Source: Candidatus Altimarinota bacterium
Lineage (GTDB): Bacteria; Cyanobacteriota; Cyanobacteriia; Cyanobacteriales; Microcystaceae
NCBI GenBank assembly: GCA_012031035.1
Contig: JAAUUT010000006.1
Span: forward strand, 1-64,000
Direction of reading: 5' to 3'
Length of the DNA stretch: 64,000 nt
Position numbers and translations under genes: made by a program. Of this stretch, positions 31,077 to 39,880 are shown one piece after another; the first letter of the stretch is position 1, and each line of letters opens with the position of its first letter. Below the pieces are notes generated by a model that had not been told where the DNA came from, did no database searches, and saw only the letters and a program-made list of their open reading frames with translations.

Positions 31077-32498
31077 TCAGCGCATTGGATTTTGAGAGAC
31101 AGGCTTTCTGTCTGAGGGACGATTGTTTTTGTTGAATTTACGTGGCTTGATATTGGGTTTTGGTAAAGAAGCCGCCGATGGAACTTCCCAATCTGTTTTC
31201 ATCCAGTTAGGGCAGTTTTGGTCGTAAACCATCTGCAAGGCTGCTGCTGCGATCGCTTGTGCGTCGTATTCGGCACTCAATTCGTTGACGATGGGTAAGA
31301 AGGAAGCCATCCGCTCCCCTGCCAAAGATTCTTTAATCTGTTCTTGCAGTTTGGCGAGACGCTTTGCTTCTACTTGAGAGCGACTGGGAATGCGGCTCAC
31401 TTCCAACGTTTGGCGAAGGCGACGCTCGATTTGCTTGAGCGCTCGGCGGTCAATAGGTTCTACCAACGCGATCGCGGTTCCCGTTTTCCCCGCGCGTCCG
31501 GTACGACCGATGCGGTGAATATAGGTTTCTGCGTTATCGGGTAAGTCGAAGTTGATGACATGGCTGAGATTTTCCACATCCAGACCTCGCGCGGCAATAT
31601 CAGTAGCGACAACTAAGCGAATTTTTCCATCTCGAAAACGCTGTACCAATCGTTCTCGTTGAATCTGGCTGAGATCGCCGTGGTATTCATCGACGCTTTG
31701 ACCGGATTCTTGTAATTTGTTGGTCAGTTCGGCGGCAGTTTGTTTGGTGCGCACGAAAATAATCGCCGATTCTGGAGATTCTATTTCTAAAATCGGTTGC
31801 AGTGCTTTCAATTTCGACCAGCCGCGAGGAACCATATAGACGTGCTGTTCGATTCTGGTAGGAGCCGCTTGCGGTTGTTCTACGGTGACGGTGGCGGGAG
31901 ATTTTAGGAATTGATTGACTAATTCTCGAATTTCTCGCGGCATGGTAGCCGAGAAACAAGCCGTTTGGCGAGTTGCTGAGGTTTGTTTGAGGATCTTTTT
32001 CACGTCGTCGATGAAACCCATACTCAGCATTTCATCAGCTTCGTCGAGGACTGCGAAACGGAGTTGGTCTAAGATGAGTTTTTTGCGATCGAGCAAGTCG
32101 ATAACTCGTCCTGGAGTCCCGACGACAATTTGAACGCCGCGTTCGAGGCTGCGAATTTGTCGTTCGATAGATTGACCGCCATAGACGTTGAGAACGTACA
32201 AACGGCGATCGCCTGCAAATTCTTTAATCGCTTCGGCAACTTGTTGCGCGAGTTCTCTAGTTGGGGTCAGGATCAATGCCTGTACTGCCGAATTTTGAGT
32301 ATCGATTCGATCTAGGATGGGCAGCGAATAAGCTGCTGTTTTTCCCGTTCCCGTTTGCGATTGACCGACGACATCGCGACCTTCTAGAATCAGAGGGATT
32401 GCTTGGGTTTGTATATTAGTAGGGGTGCTAAAACCTAATCTTTCTATTTGTTGGACTCTAATATCTGATAGTCCTAAGCTTTGGAAGGAATTAGTCAT
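31077..32498 (-). CDS. DEAD-box ATP-dependent RNA helicase
   Basis: An RNA helicase of the DeaD/CsdA/CrhR group, which unwinds RNA during cold acclimation and ribosome assembly. The 473 residues carry the Q motif (FSTPTNIQTQAIP), motif I SQTGTGKT at 47-54, PTRELAQQ, VGTPGRV, DEAD in AVLDEADEMLSMGF, SAT in ACFSATMP, VATDIAARGLD, and HRIGRTGRAG (motif VI). A short C-terminal tail with basic KPRKFNKNNRPSDRK follows; it is shorter than the RNA-binding domain of E. coli DeaD. Similarity to cyanobacterial CrhR is likely but unproven. rimO lies upstream on the same strand with a 107-base gap holding a palindrome. Confidence 0.95.
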   Translation of the reverse strand: MTNSFQSLGLSDIRVQQIERLGFSTPTNIQTQAIPLILEGRDVVGQSQTGTGKTAAYSLPILDRIDTQNSAVQALILTPTRELAQQVAEAIKEFAGDRRLYVLNVYGGQSIERQIRSLERGVQIVVGTPGRVIDLLDRKKLILDQLRFAVLDEADEMLSMGFIDDVKKILKQTSATRQTACFSATMPREIRELVNQFLKSPATVTVEQPQAAPTRIEQHVYMVPRGWSKLKALQPILEIESPESAIIFVRTKQTAAELTNKLQESGQSVDEYHGDLSQIQRERLVQRFRDGKIRLVVATDIAARGLDVENLSHVINFDLPDNAETYIHRIGRTGRAGKTGTAIALVEPIDRRALKQIERRLRQTLEVSRIPSRSQVEAKRLAKLQEQIKESLAGERMASFLPIVNELSAEYDAQAIAAAALQMVYDQNCPNWMKTDWEVPSAASLPKPNIKPRKFNKNNRPSDRKPVSQNPMR

Positions 32499-32549
32499 AA
32501 GTTAATTGCAATTGATTGTAAGTTTATGTTTTTTCTGGTTTGTAAGCTT

Positions 32550-32571
32550 TTTGTCCGCCATGGCGGACAAA
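32550..32571. repeat. Perfect palindrome of the GTCCGCC..GGCGGAC family
   Basis: A 22-bp perfect palindrome (tttgtccgcca/tggcggacaaa) in the rimO-helicase gap. An imperfect relative (gtctgccgt gcg acggcggac) lies near 39030-39050. This points to a mobile or REP-like spacer element. It is not followed by a T-run on the minus strand. Confidence 0.55.
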
Positions 32572-32605
32572 TTTAGTCAAGCGATCGCCCGTCAAGCATT
32601 CCCAA

Positions 32606-33918
32606 CTAGACGACTTCGCCGTATAAATCGTAGATATCCGCATCGACGATTCTGACGGGAACGATTGAGTTTAATGCTGCTTCTCCTCGAACGTAAACCA
32701 CTCCGTCTACCTCTGGAGAAAACGAGTCGATCGCCCGATTAATTCGCCTGTTTCGGGATTTTCTTGTTCGATGAGTACGTTCACCACTTTTGAGACGCAA
32801 GCGCGATTTTTCTTCTCAGAAATCGGTTGCTGCACTTGCATGATTATGTCATGCCGCTCGTCCATTACCTCTTGAGCTATTTGATTCGGCAGACTGTAAG
32901 CGGGTGTCTCTTCTTCGGGGGAGAAGGTAAAAACTCCTACATGGTCGAACTCGTGACGCTTGACAAAATCTACTAAATGTGCAAAATGCTCGTCTGTTTC
33001 TCCAGGGAAGCCGACGATAAAAGTCGTCCGCAAGATAGCCTCCGGAATTGCCGTTTTGATGCGATCGATAATGGCATCGTTGACTCGCCCTTGCCAGGGA
33101 CGATTCATGGCTTTGAGAATATCTGGATGGGAATGTTGCAGGGGTAAGTCTAAATAGGGTAAAACGTTGGGAACCTCTTTTATAGCATCGATAACCTTCG
33201 GAGTTAGCCCAGTCGGATAGGCGTAGTGCATCCGAATCCAGGGAATGTCAACTTCTCCGAGTGCCTTTAAAAGTTCGGCTAGCTTTTGCTCCCCATATAA
33301 GTCTAACCCATAATTGGTCGTAATCTGAGAAATCAGAATAATTTCTTGCACGCCTTGAGCGGCTAGTTGTTGCGCTTCTGCAATAATTGATTCGATCGAG
33401 CGCGATCGCTGATTGCCTCGCAGATGGGGAATAATGCAAAACGCACATCGATAATCGCATCCTTCGGCGACTCGCAGATAAGCTACCCCCTCGGTTGTCG
33501 TACGATAGCGGGGAATGGTTTCGTCGGCGATGTAAGTCGGTTGGTTTGAAACTTCTCGAACTATTTGTCCGGTTTCGGCTCGTTCGACAACTTCAACGAT
33601 TTTATGATAGTCTCCCGTACCGACGATAGCGACGGCTTCTGGCAACTCCTCTAGGAGTTGCTCGCGAAAGTGCTGCGCCATGCAGCCAGAAATTATAATT
33701 CTCTTATTTGATTCTGCTAACTCAACTAAGGTACGAACTGACTCTTCTCTAGCAGCTTGAATAAAACTACAAGTATTAACGATAACGTAATCGGCTAATT
33801 CTTCATTTGCATCTACCTGATAGCCAGCTTGTGCCAGCAAACCCAGCATATGTTCGGAGTCTATTCGATTTTTTTCGCAGCCCAAATGAGAAATGGCAAT
33901 AGTTGGCTTGTTGCCCAT
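32606..33918 (-). pseudogene. rimO: Ribosomal protein S12 methylthiotransferase RimO, frameshifted near the 3' end
   Basis: RimO is a radical-SAM enzyme that adds a methylthio group to an Asp of ribosomal protein S12. The N-terminal UPF0004 domain has Cys14, Cys50 and Cys79 for one [4Fe-4S] cluster, and CDYRCAFC (Cys154, 158, 161) binds the radical-SAM cluster. The first frame runs from ATG 33918 to a stop at 32707 after [10 protein letters not shown]. The C-terminal TRAM domain ([18 protein letters not shown] to [12 protein letters not shown]) continues one base out of phase, ending at 32606. Adding one base to the A4 run at 32719-32722 restores a 437-residue protein of normal length. Sequencing error is the likeliest cause. 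Confidence 0.88.
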
Positions 33919-34129
33919 TCGATTTAAAATTTAAGATTGGGGATTAGCGATCGATAATTTTGGAATTATTAAGATATTTTAACCGATCTTTGAAATAGAT
34001 AGCATCTCTTAACATAAAAAAAATCGATCTTTTTTTTGCTTGCTATCTGAGTGCCCATTCTAGATACAATTTTCTAGTGGACGTGGAACGGGGAAAAACA
34101 AAACAGGTGGTGCATTTAGGTAAATTTTC

Positions 34130-34948
34130 GTGAACTTAACTCAAACTTTCAACACATCGAATCCGATTATCGGCGTTGTTCATCTGTTGCCCTTGCCTAC
34201 CTCTGCGCGTTGGGGAGGCAGCCTTAAAGCAGTTATCGAACGAGCAGAACAAGAAGCAACGGCACTAGCTGCCGGAGGCGTAGACGGGATTATCGTCGAA
34301 AACTTTTTTGACGCGCCCTTTGCTAAAGATACCGTCGATCCCGCTGTGGTTAGCGCCATGACGCTGATTGTCGATCGCATTATGAATTTAGTCGTCGTGC
34401 CAGTTGGGATCAATTTGTTGCGTAACGACGCGACAAGTGCCCTGGCGATCGCGTCGTGCGTCAACGCTCAATTTATCCGCGTTAACGTGCTGACAGGAGT
34501 GACAATAGCCGACCAAGGACAAATCGAAGGACGGGCACATCATTTAATGCGCTATCGTAAAGAACTAGGCGCTGACGTAGCAATTCTAGCTGACGTACTC
34601 GTCAAACACGCTCGTCCTTTAGGAATGCCAGATCTAGCAACTGCCGTCGAAGAAACAATCGAACGCGGTTTAGCCGATGCAGTAATTATCTCCGGTTGGG
34701 CAACGGGACACCCGCCGAGTTTCGAGGATTTAGAAATCGCTTGCGCCGCCGCCAACGGAACGCCCGTTTTTATCGGAAGCGGTGCTAACTGGGAAAATAT
34801 TAGTAAACTAATGAAAGTAGCAGATGGCGCGATCGTAGCTAGTTCGCTCAAACGCAATGGAAAGATTAGTGAACCCATCGATCCGCTGCGCGTAGCTCAA
34901 TTTGTCGAAATTTCACGACAAGTCGCCGCTGCCAAACAAAACCTATAA
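34130..34948 (+). CDS. btpA: BtpA family photosystem I biogenesis protein
   Basis: BtpA is needed in cyanobacteria to stabilise photosystem I reaction-centre proteins, on the cytoplasmic face of the thylakoid. The 272-residue TIM-barrel-like sequence shows GVVHLLPLPTSARWGG, ALAAGGVDGIIVENFFDAPF, NLVVVPVGINLLRNDATSALAIA and AVIISGWATGHPPS, all typical of the family. The start is GTG 34130, since no in-frame ATG precedes the conserved N-terminus. Archaeal and bacterial homologues outside cyanobacteria exist, so the exact chemistry is unknown. The gene is monocistronic and divergent from rimO. Confidence 0.93.
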   Translation: MNLTQTFNTSNPIIGVVHLLPLPTSARWGGSLKAVIERAEQEATALAAGGVDGIIVENFFDAPFAKDTVDPAVVSAMTLIVDRIMNLVVVPVGINLLRNDATSALAIASCVNAQFIRVNVLTGVTIADQGQIEGRAHHLMRYRKELGADVAILADVLVKHARPLGMPDLATAVEETIERGLADAVIISGWATGHPPSFEDLEIACAAANGTPVFIGSGANWENISKLMKVADGAIVASSLKRNGKISEPIDPLRVAQFVEISRQVAAAKQNL

Positions 34949-35022
34949 ATCTATTTCATCTATTAAATTGACTCGATAAGACATTGTTAAAATCGTTAAA
35001 TATGTATGTAAGTTGAATTAAC

Positions 35023-35061
35023 AATTCATAATTCATAATTCATAATTCATAATTCATAATT
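35023..35061. repeat. AATTCAT heptamer tandem repeat
   Basis: Five and a half perfect copies of aattcat end four bases before the next start codon, as at 30451. Confidence 0.75.
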
Positions 35062-35064
35062 TCT

Positions 35065-36060
35065 ATGAGTCGCCGACGTTCTATTCCTTGGATTTATCGC
35101 TGGTCGCGTCCGATAATAGGCGCGATCGCAATTATTGGAGCTATTTTAACTGCCTATCTAACCATTACTAAATTAATGGGGGGAGAAGTTGTCTGTACTG
35201 CTGGTTCTGCCGCCCAAGCAGCAGAAGGATGTAAAAGCGTACTGGATAGCGTTTATGCTTATCCATTAGGAACTTCTGCCCCACCTCTTTCTCTATTTGG
35301 TTTTTTGGCTTACGTTAGTATGGCAATTTTTGCCCTCGTTCCTTTATTTGTTAACAAAGATGAAAATAAGGGATTAAGGAGGCAATTAGAAAACTGGACA
35401 TGGCTTTTACTCTTAGCAGGAGGAACGTCAATGGCTGTGTTTAGCGGCTATTTAATGTATATTTTGGCAACCGAACTCCAAACAGTTTGTTATTACTGTA
35501 TTGGCTCTGCCTTGTTCTCTCTAAGCTTACTAGTGTTGACTATTGTCGGTCGCGAGTGGGAAGAATTGGGACAAATCTTTTTTACTGCCATCATCGTAGG
35601 AACGATTACAATCGTCGGGACGCTAGCTGTTTATGCTAATGTTGATAGTCCTTCAGCCGTAGCACCAGGAGAACGCATTCCTATTCCTACCCCGACAACT
35701 AATCCTCAACCGCCCTATGGCTGGGAAGTTACAACCACTTCTGGCGAGGCAGAGATAGCGCTGGCAAAACATCTTAAATCGATTGGGGCAAAAGAATATG
35801 GAGCCTTTTGGTGTCCTCACTGCTTCGAGCAAAAGCAGTTGTTAGGGAAGGAAGCGTTTAAAGAACTCAATTATGTTGAATGCGACTCCCAAGGCAACAA
35901 TCCGCAACCTCAAGCTTGTCAAACTGCGGGAGTTCAATCTTTCCCGACTTGGGAAATCAACGGCAAGCTTCACCCTGGCGTTCAATTACCAGAAAAGTTA
36001 GCCGAACTTTCTGGTTATCAAGGCCCGATGAATTTTAAATATACGATGCCAGGAAGATAG
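35065..36060 (+). CDS. Vitamin K epoxide reductase-thioredoxin fusion
   Basis: A thylakoid or plasma-membrane disulfide-forming enzyme. The VKOR half (about residues 1-190) has several membrane spans, with loop cysteines Cys44 and Cys56, the conserved Ser/Pro-rich YPLGTSAPPLSLFGF and active site CYYC (Cys142, Cys145). A Pro-rich linker leads into a thioredoxin-like domain (about 225-331) with CPHC at 250-253 and VQSFPTWEINGK containing the cis-Pro. Electrons from substrate cysteines pass through the thioredoxin part and VKOR to quinone. The architecture is the one seen in cyanobacteria and in plastid LTO1. The repeat in front leaves no visible ribosome-binding site. Confidence 0.94.
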   Translation: MSRRRSIPWIYRWSRPIIGAIAIIGAILTAYLTITKLMGGEVVCTAGSAAQAAEGCKSVLDSVYAYPLGTSAPPLSLFGFLAYVSMAIFALVPLFVNKDENKGLRRQLENWTWLLLLAGGTSMAVFSGYLMYILATELQTVCYYCIGSALFSLSLLVLTIVGREWEELGQIFFTAIIVGTITIVGTLAVYANVDSPSAVAPGERIPIPTPTTNPQPPYGWEVTTTSGEAEIALAKHLKSIGAKEYGAFWCPHCFEQKQLLGKEAFKELNYVECDSQGNNPQPQACQTAGVQSFPTWEINGKLHPGVQLPEKLAELSGYQGPMNFKYTMPGR

Positions 36061-36290
36061 AAAAGAGTTGTTGGGAAATTAAGAATCATAATGTATGAAA
36101 CAATAAAGGTTTCTCTTATTTCCCAACAGGTTTAGTACAAGCGCGACCTTTCAAGTTTCGCGTTGCTGAAAAGTAACGATCTATGCGATCGCAGGAATTG
36201 TTTTAACATGATGTCGCTATTTATGTCCACCTTGAAAAAGGATGGGGAGGAAAGAAGGGCGGATCTTCCTTCAACTCTTACCTGCTCGCA

Positions 36291-37490
36291 CTAAGCATTA
36301 TCTCTTTCGGTTTTTAACCATTTCGTTTGAGGTTCGAGCGAGTAAGCGATATAAAGTGGAACTTTCCAAAGTAGATAAAAAGGAATGGCGAGTAGAGATT
36401 TGCCTGGAATATCGGTTCTGCAAAACTTAACCCAAGAAAGCGTAACCGCACAAAAAAGCGAAAAGCCTGCCAGAATTAAGATTGCTAAAGGAATCCAAGA
36501 TAAGCCCAAAGCTGCTGCTAAGGAAGCAATACCAGTCGCTCCCATCCAGAGTATAACCAACAGCGAAAGGGCAGGAATGGTGATTTCTAAAGCTAACGCG
36601 AGCAATTCATAACGTTTTTGCGCGATCGCAGCTTTAAGTAGACGAGGAGATTGAGTTAGCAACGTTTCTAAATGTCCGTGTTCCCAACGAGTTCGTTGAC
36701 TTTTAGCGGCTTCTTTCTCCATCAAACGCCCCGTTACCAAAGCGCGATCGCAATACATGGTAGGATAACCCGCGATCGCGAGATCGATACTCGATTGCAT
36801 ATCATCTACCGTTTTACTGTTAGCTAGAGAGATTTTACGAATGACTTGCCAAGGAAAAGCCATTCCCGAACCCGTTAGCAAACTAGGAAACCCCAGCCTC
36901 AATAAACCGTAGGGACGGACGAGATTTTTCACTCTCACTGCGAGAGTAGAAATAACATCTTTAGAACTCGGATTAGCGGGTTGCTCCATTAAATAGGTCG
37001 CTTGGACGGGTCGATTAGTTGTTTTCGCGAGTCGAGCGAGATTTTCTACCGTTTGAGGAGCCACAATACAGTCAGCATCGACCGTTACTACAATCTCTGG
37101 GGGGTTGGTTTCGAGGAACTGTAAGCCATAATCTAGGGCGTAACCTTTGCCTCGGTGTTGGGAATTTTCTCTTTCAATAACGGTTACGCCATATTCGCGA
37201 GCGATCGCTGCCGTATCATCGTTACAATTATCTGCTATTACAACTATATTTTTTGGTTCGCTTACTTGAGAAAGTAGAGTTTCTAACGTCATCCTAATGC
37301 CAGATGATTCGTTGTGAGCGGGAACCAAAATAGACACCTTGAGCGGATCGAAAACTTGCTCGCTTTTCACCTCGCTTTGCTTCTTGTTAGCTGGCAGTAC
37401 CGCTGCTAAACACTCTACTAACAAAAAGGTGCAGGGAATAAAAAGCACGACTGCAACTATCAATAAGGTAATTTCTAAAAACAAAATCAT
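36291..37490 (-). CDS. Membrane glycosyltransferase, family 2
   Basis: An inverting, membrane-bound GT2 enzyme. It has 399 residues: an N-terminal span (LEITLLIVAVVLFIPCTFLL), then the GT-A domain with VSILVPAHNES, IADNCNDDT, metal-binding DAD in VTVDADCIV, and RWEHG in QRTRWEHGHLETL. Three C-terminal spans (ALSLLVILWMGATGI, IPLAILILAGFSLFC, IPFYLLWKVPLYI) follow. It probably builds a polysaccharide or glycolipid, and the acceptor is unknown. It stands 91 bases upstream of the YvcK-like stop and transcribes the same way. Nothing abnormal is seen. Confidence 0.9.
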   Translation of the reverse strand: MILFLEITLLIVAVVLFIPCTFLLVECLAAVLPANKKQSEVKSEQVFDPLKVSILVPAHNESSGIRMTLETLLSQVSEPKNIVVIADNCNDDTAAIAREYGVTVIERENSQHRGKGYALDYGLQFLETNPPEIVVTVDADCIVAPQTVENLARLAKTTNRPVQATYLMEQPANPSSKDVISTLAVRVKNLVRPYGLLRLGFPSLLTGSGMAFPWQVIRKISLANSKTVDDMQSSIDLAIAGYPTMYCDRALVTGRLMEKEAAKSQRTRWEHGHLETLLTQSPRLLKAAIAQKRYELLALALEITIPALSLLVILWMGATGIASLAAALGLSWIPLAILILAGFSLFCAVTLSWVKFCRTDIPGKSLLAIPFYLLWKVPLYIAYSLEPQTKWLKTERDNA

Positions 37491-37581
37491 TAGTATTAAT
37501 TTTGCTACCGAGTTTGAAAAATAGTATAGAAGGGAAACGATAAAAATTTGATGAGTTTTCTAGGTTTTCCCCTTCCCAAAC

Positions 37582-38958
37582 CTATTTTCCCGTGTACCAA
37601 CGCCACAAAATCTTGCTTAATCGATGAGAATCGTGGCGAATGTAGCCTTTTTCCTCATCTTCTTCCATTACGTTAGCGATGACGATGCGGCATCCTAAAT
37701 TAACAACCTCTTCTCGATCTAAGTAGACGGGATGACAATTTTCCTGGGCATAGCGTTCGAGAGACTGAGGCGAGGGAGAAGTACGCTGAACTAGAATGGC
37801 ATCAAAGACTCTTTTTCCGCAAACGCGATCGATAGCTCTGATATGGTCGGAGACAGTATAGTTTTCGGTTTCTCCTGGCTGAGTCATGATATTACAAACG
37901 TAGATGCGAGGGACGTTAACTTTGGCAAGCGCTTCTCGAATTTTTGGAACTAACATATTAGGAATCACGCTAGTATAAAGGCTCCCCGGTCCGATGACGA
38001 TAAAATCGGCTTCTTCGATCGCGCTAATTGCCGCAGGCAAGGCAGGAGGAGCGGTTGGAATACAGCCAATTTGGTGTATTTGTCCTCTAGCTTCAGTAAT
38101 CTTAGATTCTCCTTCGATTAAGCGACCATCGCTTAACTGCGCCCACAGACGAACGTCGCTAAGCGTAGCGGGCAATACCTTACCTCGCACGGCTAAAACT
38201 TGCGAACTTGCTGCGATCGCCTTTTCAAGATCGCCTGTAATTTCAGTCATGGCAGTAAGAAATAAATTGCCAAAACTGTGACCGATTAATCCATCTCCGG
38301 CTCGAAAGCGATATTGAAACAACTCGGTTAAAAGCTTTTCTTCATCGGCTAAAGAAGCAAGGCAGTTGCGGATATCTCCAGGCGGAAGTACGCCGATTTC
38401 TCGTCGCAATCGTCCAGACGACCCCCCATCGTCAGCAACGGTAACGATGGCCGTGATATTAGCGCTATACTGTTTTAACCCTCGAAGCAGCGTAGAAAGT
38501 CCAGTGCCGCCACCAATAGCGACGATTTTTGGGCCTCGATTGAGACGGCGGTGGGTCAGTAGGACATCTACTAATTCGCGATCGCTATCGGGCTGTAAGG
38601 CTTCTGCGACTGAACCTACGGTGCGAGTTTGTCCCCAAAATACAAGAAACAATCCCAATGCCAGCGCGAGCGGCCCTGAAACCCAATTAGGAATAATAGT
38701 GGTAATTGCCTCTAAAATCTCGGAGGTTAACTCGATTAAGCGAGAAATGGGCGTTAATTTTGTCCAAATGGCTAATCCCAAAATGGTTAAAACTACGCCA
38801 ATTGCGCTGATCGCTAGCCACCGCTTGACTAATAATCCGGGCGATAGCCATTTAAACCATAAGTTAATTTGTTTGGGAGTTCGTTGGCTACCGTTTGCCA
38901 ATTTTCCTTTATTTAATATAAGCTTGCGCAAAACGTGTTTGAATAAACCGATTGACAT
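37582..38958 (-). CDS. YvcK/CofD-like gluconeogenesis factor with membrane anchor
   Basis: A protein of the GlmR/YvcK (MgfK) family, which binds UDP-sugars and controls carbon flow to cell-wall precursors. The catalytic-type region starts [19 protein letters not shown] and includes [23 protein letters not shown] and [18 protein letters not shown]. Unlike Bacillus YvcK it has an N-terminal extension of about 135 residues with two membrane spans ([19 protein letters not shown] and [16 protein letters not shown]), as is usual in cyanobacteria. The total is 458 residues. The start at ATG 38958 fits. The neighbouring GT2 gene may be co-transcribed, which suggests a role in envelope polysaccharide control. 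Confidence 0.92.
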   Translation of the reverse strand: MSIGLFKHVLRKLILNKGKLANGSQRTPKQINLWFKWLSPGLLVKRWLAISAIGVVLTILGLAIWTKLTPISRLIELTSEILEAITTIIPNWVSGPLALALGLFLVFWGQTRTVGSVAEALQPDSDRELVDVLLTHRRLNRGPKIVAIGGGTGLSTLLRGLKQYSANITAIVTVADDGGSSGRLRREIGVLPPGDIRNCLASLADEEKLLTELFQYRFRAGDGLIGHSFGNLFLTAMTEITGDLEKAIAASSQVLAVRGKVLPATLSDVRLWAQLSDGRLIEGESKITEARGQIHQIGCIPTAPPALPAAISAIEEADFIVIGPGSLYTSVIPNMLVPKIREALAKVNVPRIYVCNIMTQPGETENYTVSDHIRAIDRVCGKRVFDAILVQRTSPSPQSLERYAQENCHPVYLDREEVVNLGCRIVIANVMEEDEEKGYIRHDSHRLSKILWRWYTGK

Positions 38959-39178
38959 AACCGAGTAACCAACGAGGAAAACCGTCGTTAAGATAGTTCA
39001 AAGTTGATAGTAGGATACGGAGCGTATAAAGTCTGCCGTGCGACGGCGGACATAGCCCTAGCCTGTGGTGCGCGCTTTTAAAGTTCAAAAAAGGAATGTT
39101 TAACTTTAAATGGTTTTGGCGAACATGGCGCATTCAAATAAAAAAAATTCATAGCATAGATTGAGGATAATCGATCGC

Positions 39179-39715
39179 ATGGAAAAACGAATTTTAGGAC
39201 TCGATCCCGGATTAGCAATCGTTGGGTTTGGGACAATTGTATGTCAGAGCGTGGATAATTTGACGTTGGCTGTTGGACATCGAAAAATTCAACCTCTCTT
39301 ACCAGCGCCTCCGTCGGTTAGGATGCTTGACTTTGGAATCGTCGAGACTCCTGCTAAGCAGCCAATAGAGGAGCGTTTGGCGACAATTTTTGAAGATTTG
39401 CGCTTGCTACTCAAAGAAGTGCGTCCCGATTTGGTAGCGATCGAAAAACTATTTTTTTATCGCATGAGTCATACGATCGCGATCGCTCAGGCACGAGGGG
39501 TTCTTTTGTTGGTTTTAGCTCTAGAAAAAATCCCCTATATAGAGTTTACCCCCGCTCAAATCAAACAAGCGTTAACGGGGCATGGCAATGCTAGTAAATT
39601 TGACGTTCAGTTAGCTGTGGCGAGAGAATTAAGCTTACCAACAATTCCCAAACCAGACGATGCCGCAGATGCTTTGGCGATCGCTTTAACTGCTTGGCTA
39701 TCTTGTGAATTATGA
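39179..39715 (+). CDS. ruvC: Holliday junction endonuclease RuvC
   Basis: RuvC resolves Holliday junctions as a dimer with RuvAB. Start ATG 39179 gives [11 protein letters not shown] with catalytic Asp9. Further acidic residues lie in [10 protein letters not shown] and [13 protein letters not shown], and [10 protein letters not shown] is conserved. The protein has 178 residues. About 23 residues after GFGTIVCQ ([19 protein letters not shown] and a few more) are not expected from the family and look like an insertion between two early beta strands. The 3' end runs into a heptamer repeat (from 39707), so the final residues and stop may be repeat-derived. Family assignment is certain. Confidence 0.95.
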   Translation: MEKRILGLDPGLAIVGFGTIVCQSVDNLTLAVGHRKIQPLLPAPPSVRMLDFGIVETPAKQPIEERLATIFEDLRLLLKEVRPDLVAIEKLFFYRMSHTIAIAQARGVLLLVLALEKIPYIEFTPAQIKQALTGHGNASKFDVQLAVARELSLPTIPKPDDAADALAIALTAWLSCEL

Positions 39716-39741
39716 ATTATGAATGATGAATTATGAATGAC
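39707..39741. repeat. GAATTAT heptamer tandem repeat overlapping the ruvC stop
   Basis: Five imperfect units of gaattat/gaatgat (reverse complement of AATTCAT). The repeat supplies the last codons and TGA of ruvC. Confidence 0.65.
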
Positions 39742-39838
39742 ATGAATCAGAAGCTGAAACTTCGCTGATTTCGTCACTTGGTCGATGAAAGTGAATTAAA
39801 AGCCATTTTGAAACCTCCCTGACACAAGTATGAATACT

Positions 39839-39868
39839 AATTTCACATCAGACGTGAATTGTGAAATT
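39839..39868. terminator. Hairpin between convergent ruvC and treY
   Basis: An 8-bp perfect stem (aatttcac / gtgaaatt) with a 14-base loop lies in the gap between the two converging genes. Weak T-richness on either side makes termination plausible, not certain. Confidence 0.35.
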
Positions 39869-39880
39869 ATAAGTTCATCC

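Noticed and set aside
36242-36430. 62-codon plus-strand ORF
   Set aside because: Its 3' half lies antisense to the family 2 glycosyltransferase and the translated sequence resembles no protein.
38909-39133. 74-codon minus-strand ORF upstream of the YvcK-like gene
   Set aside because: It overlaps the start of the YvcK-like gene in another frame and crosses a palindromic spacer repeat.
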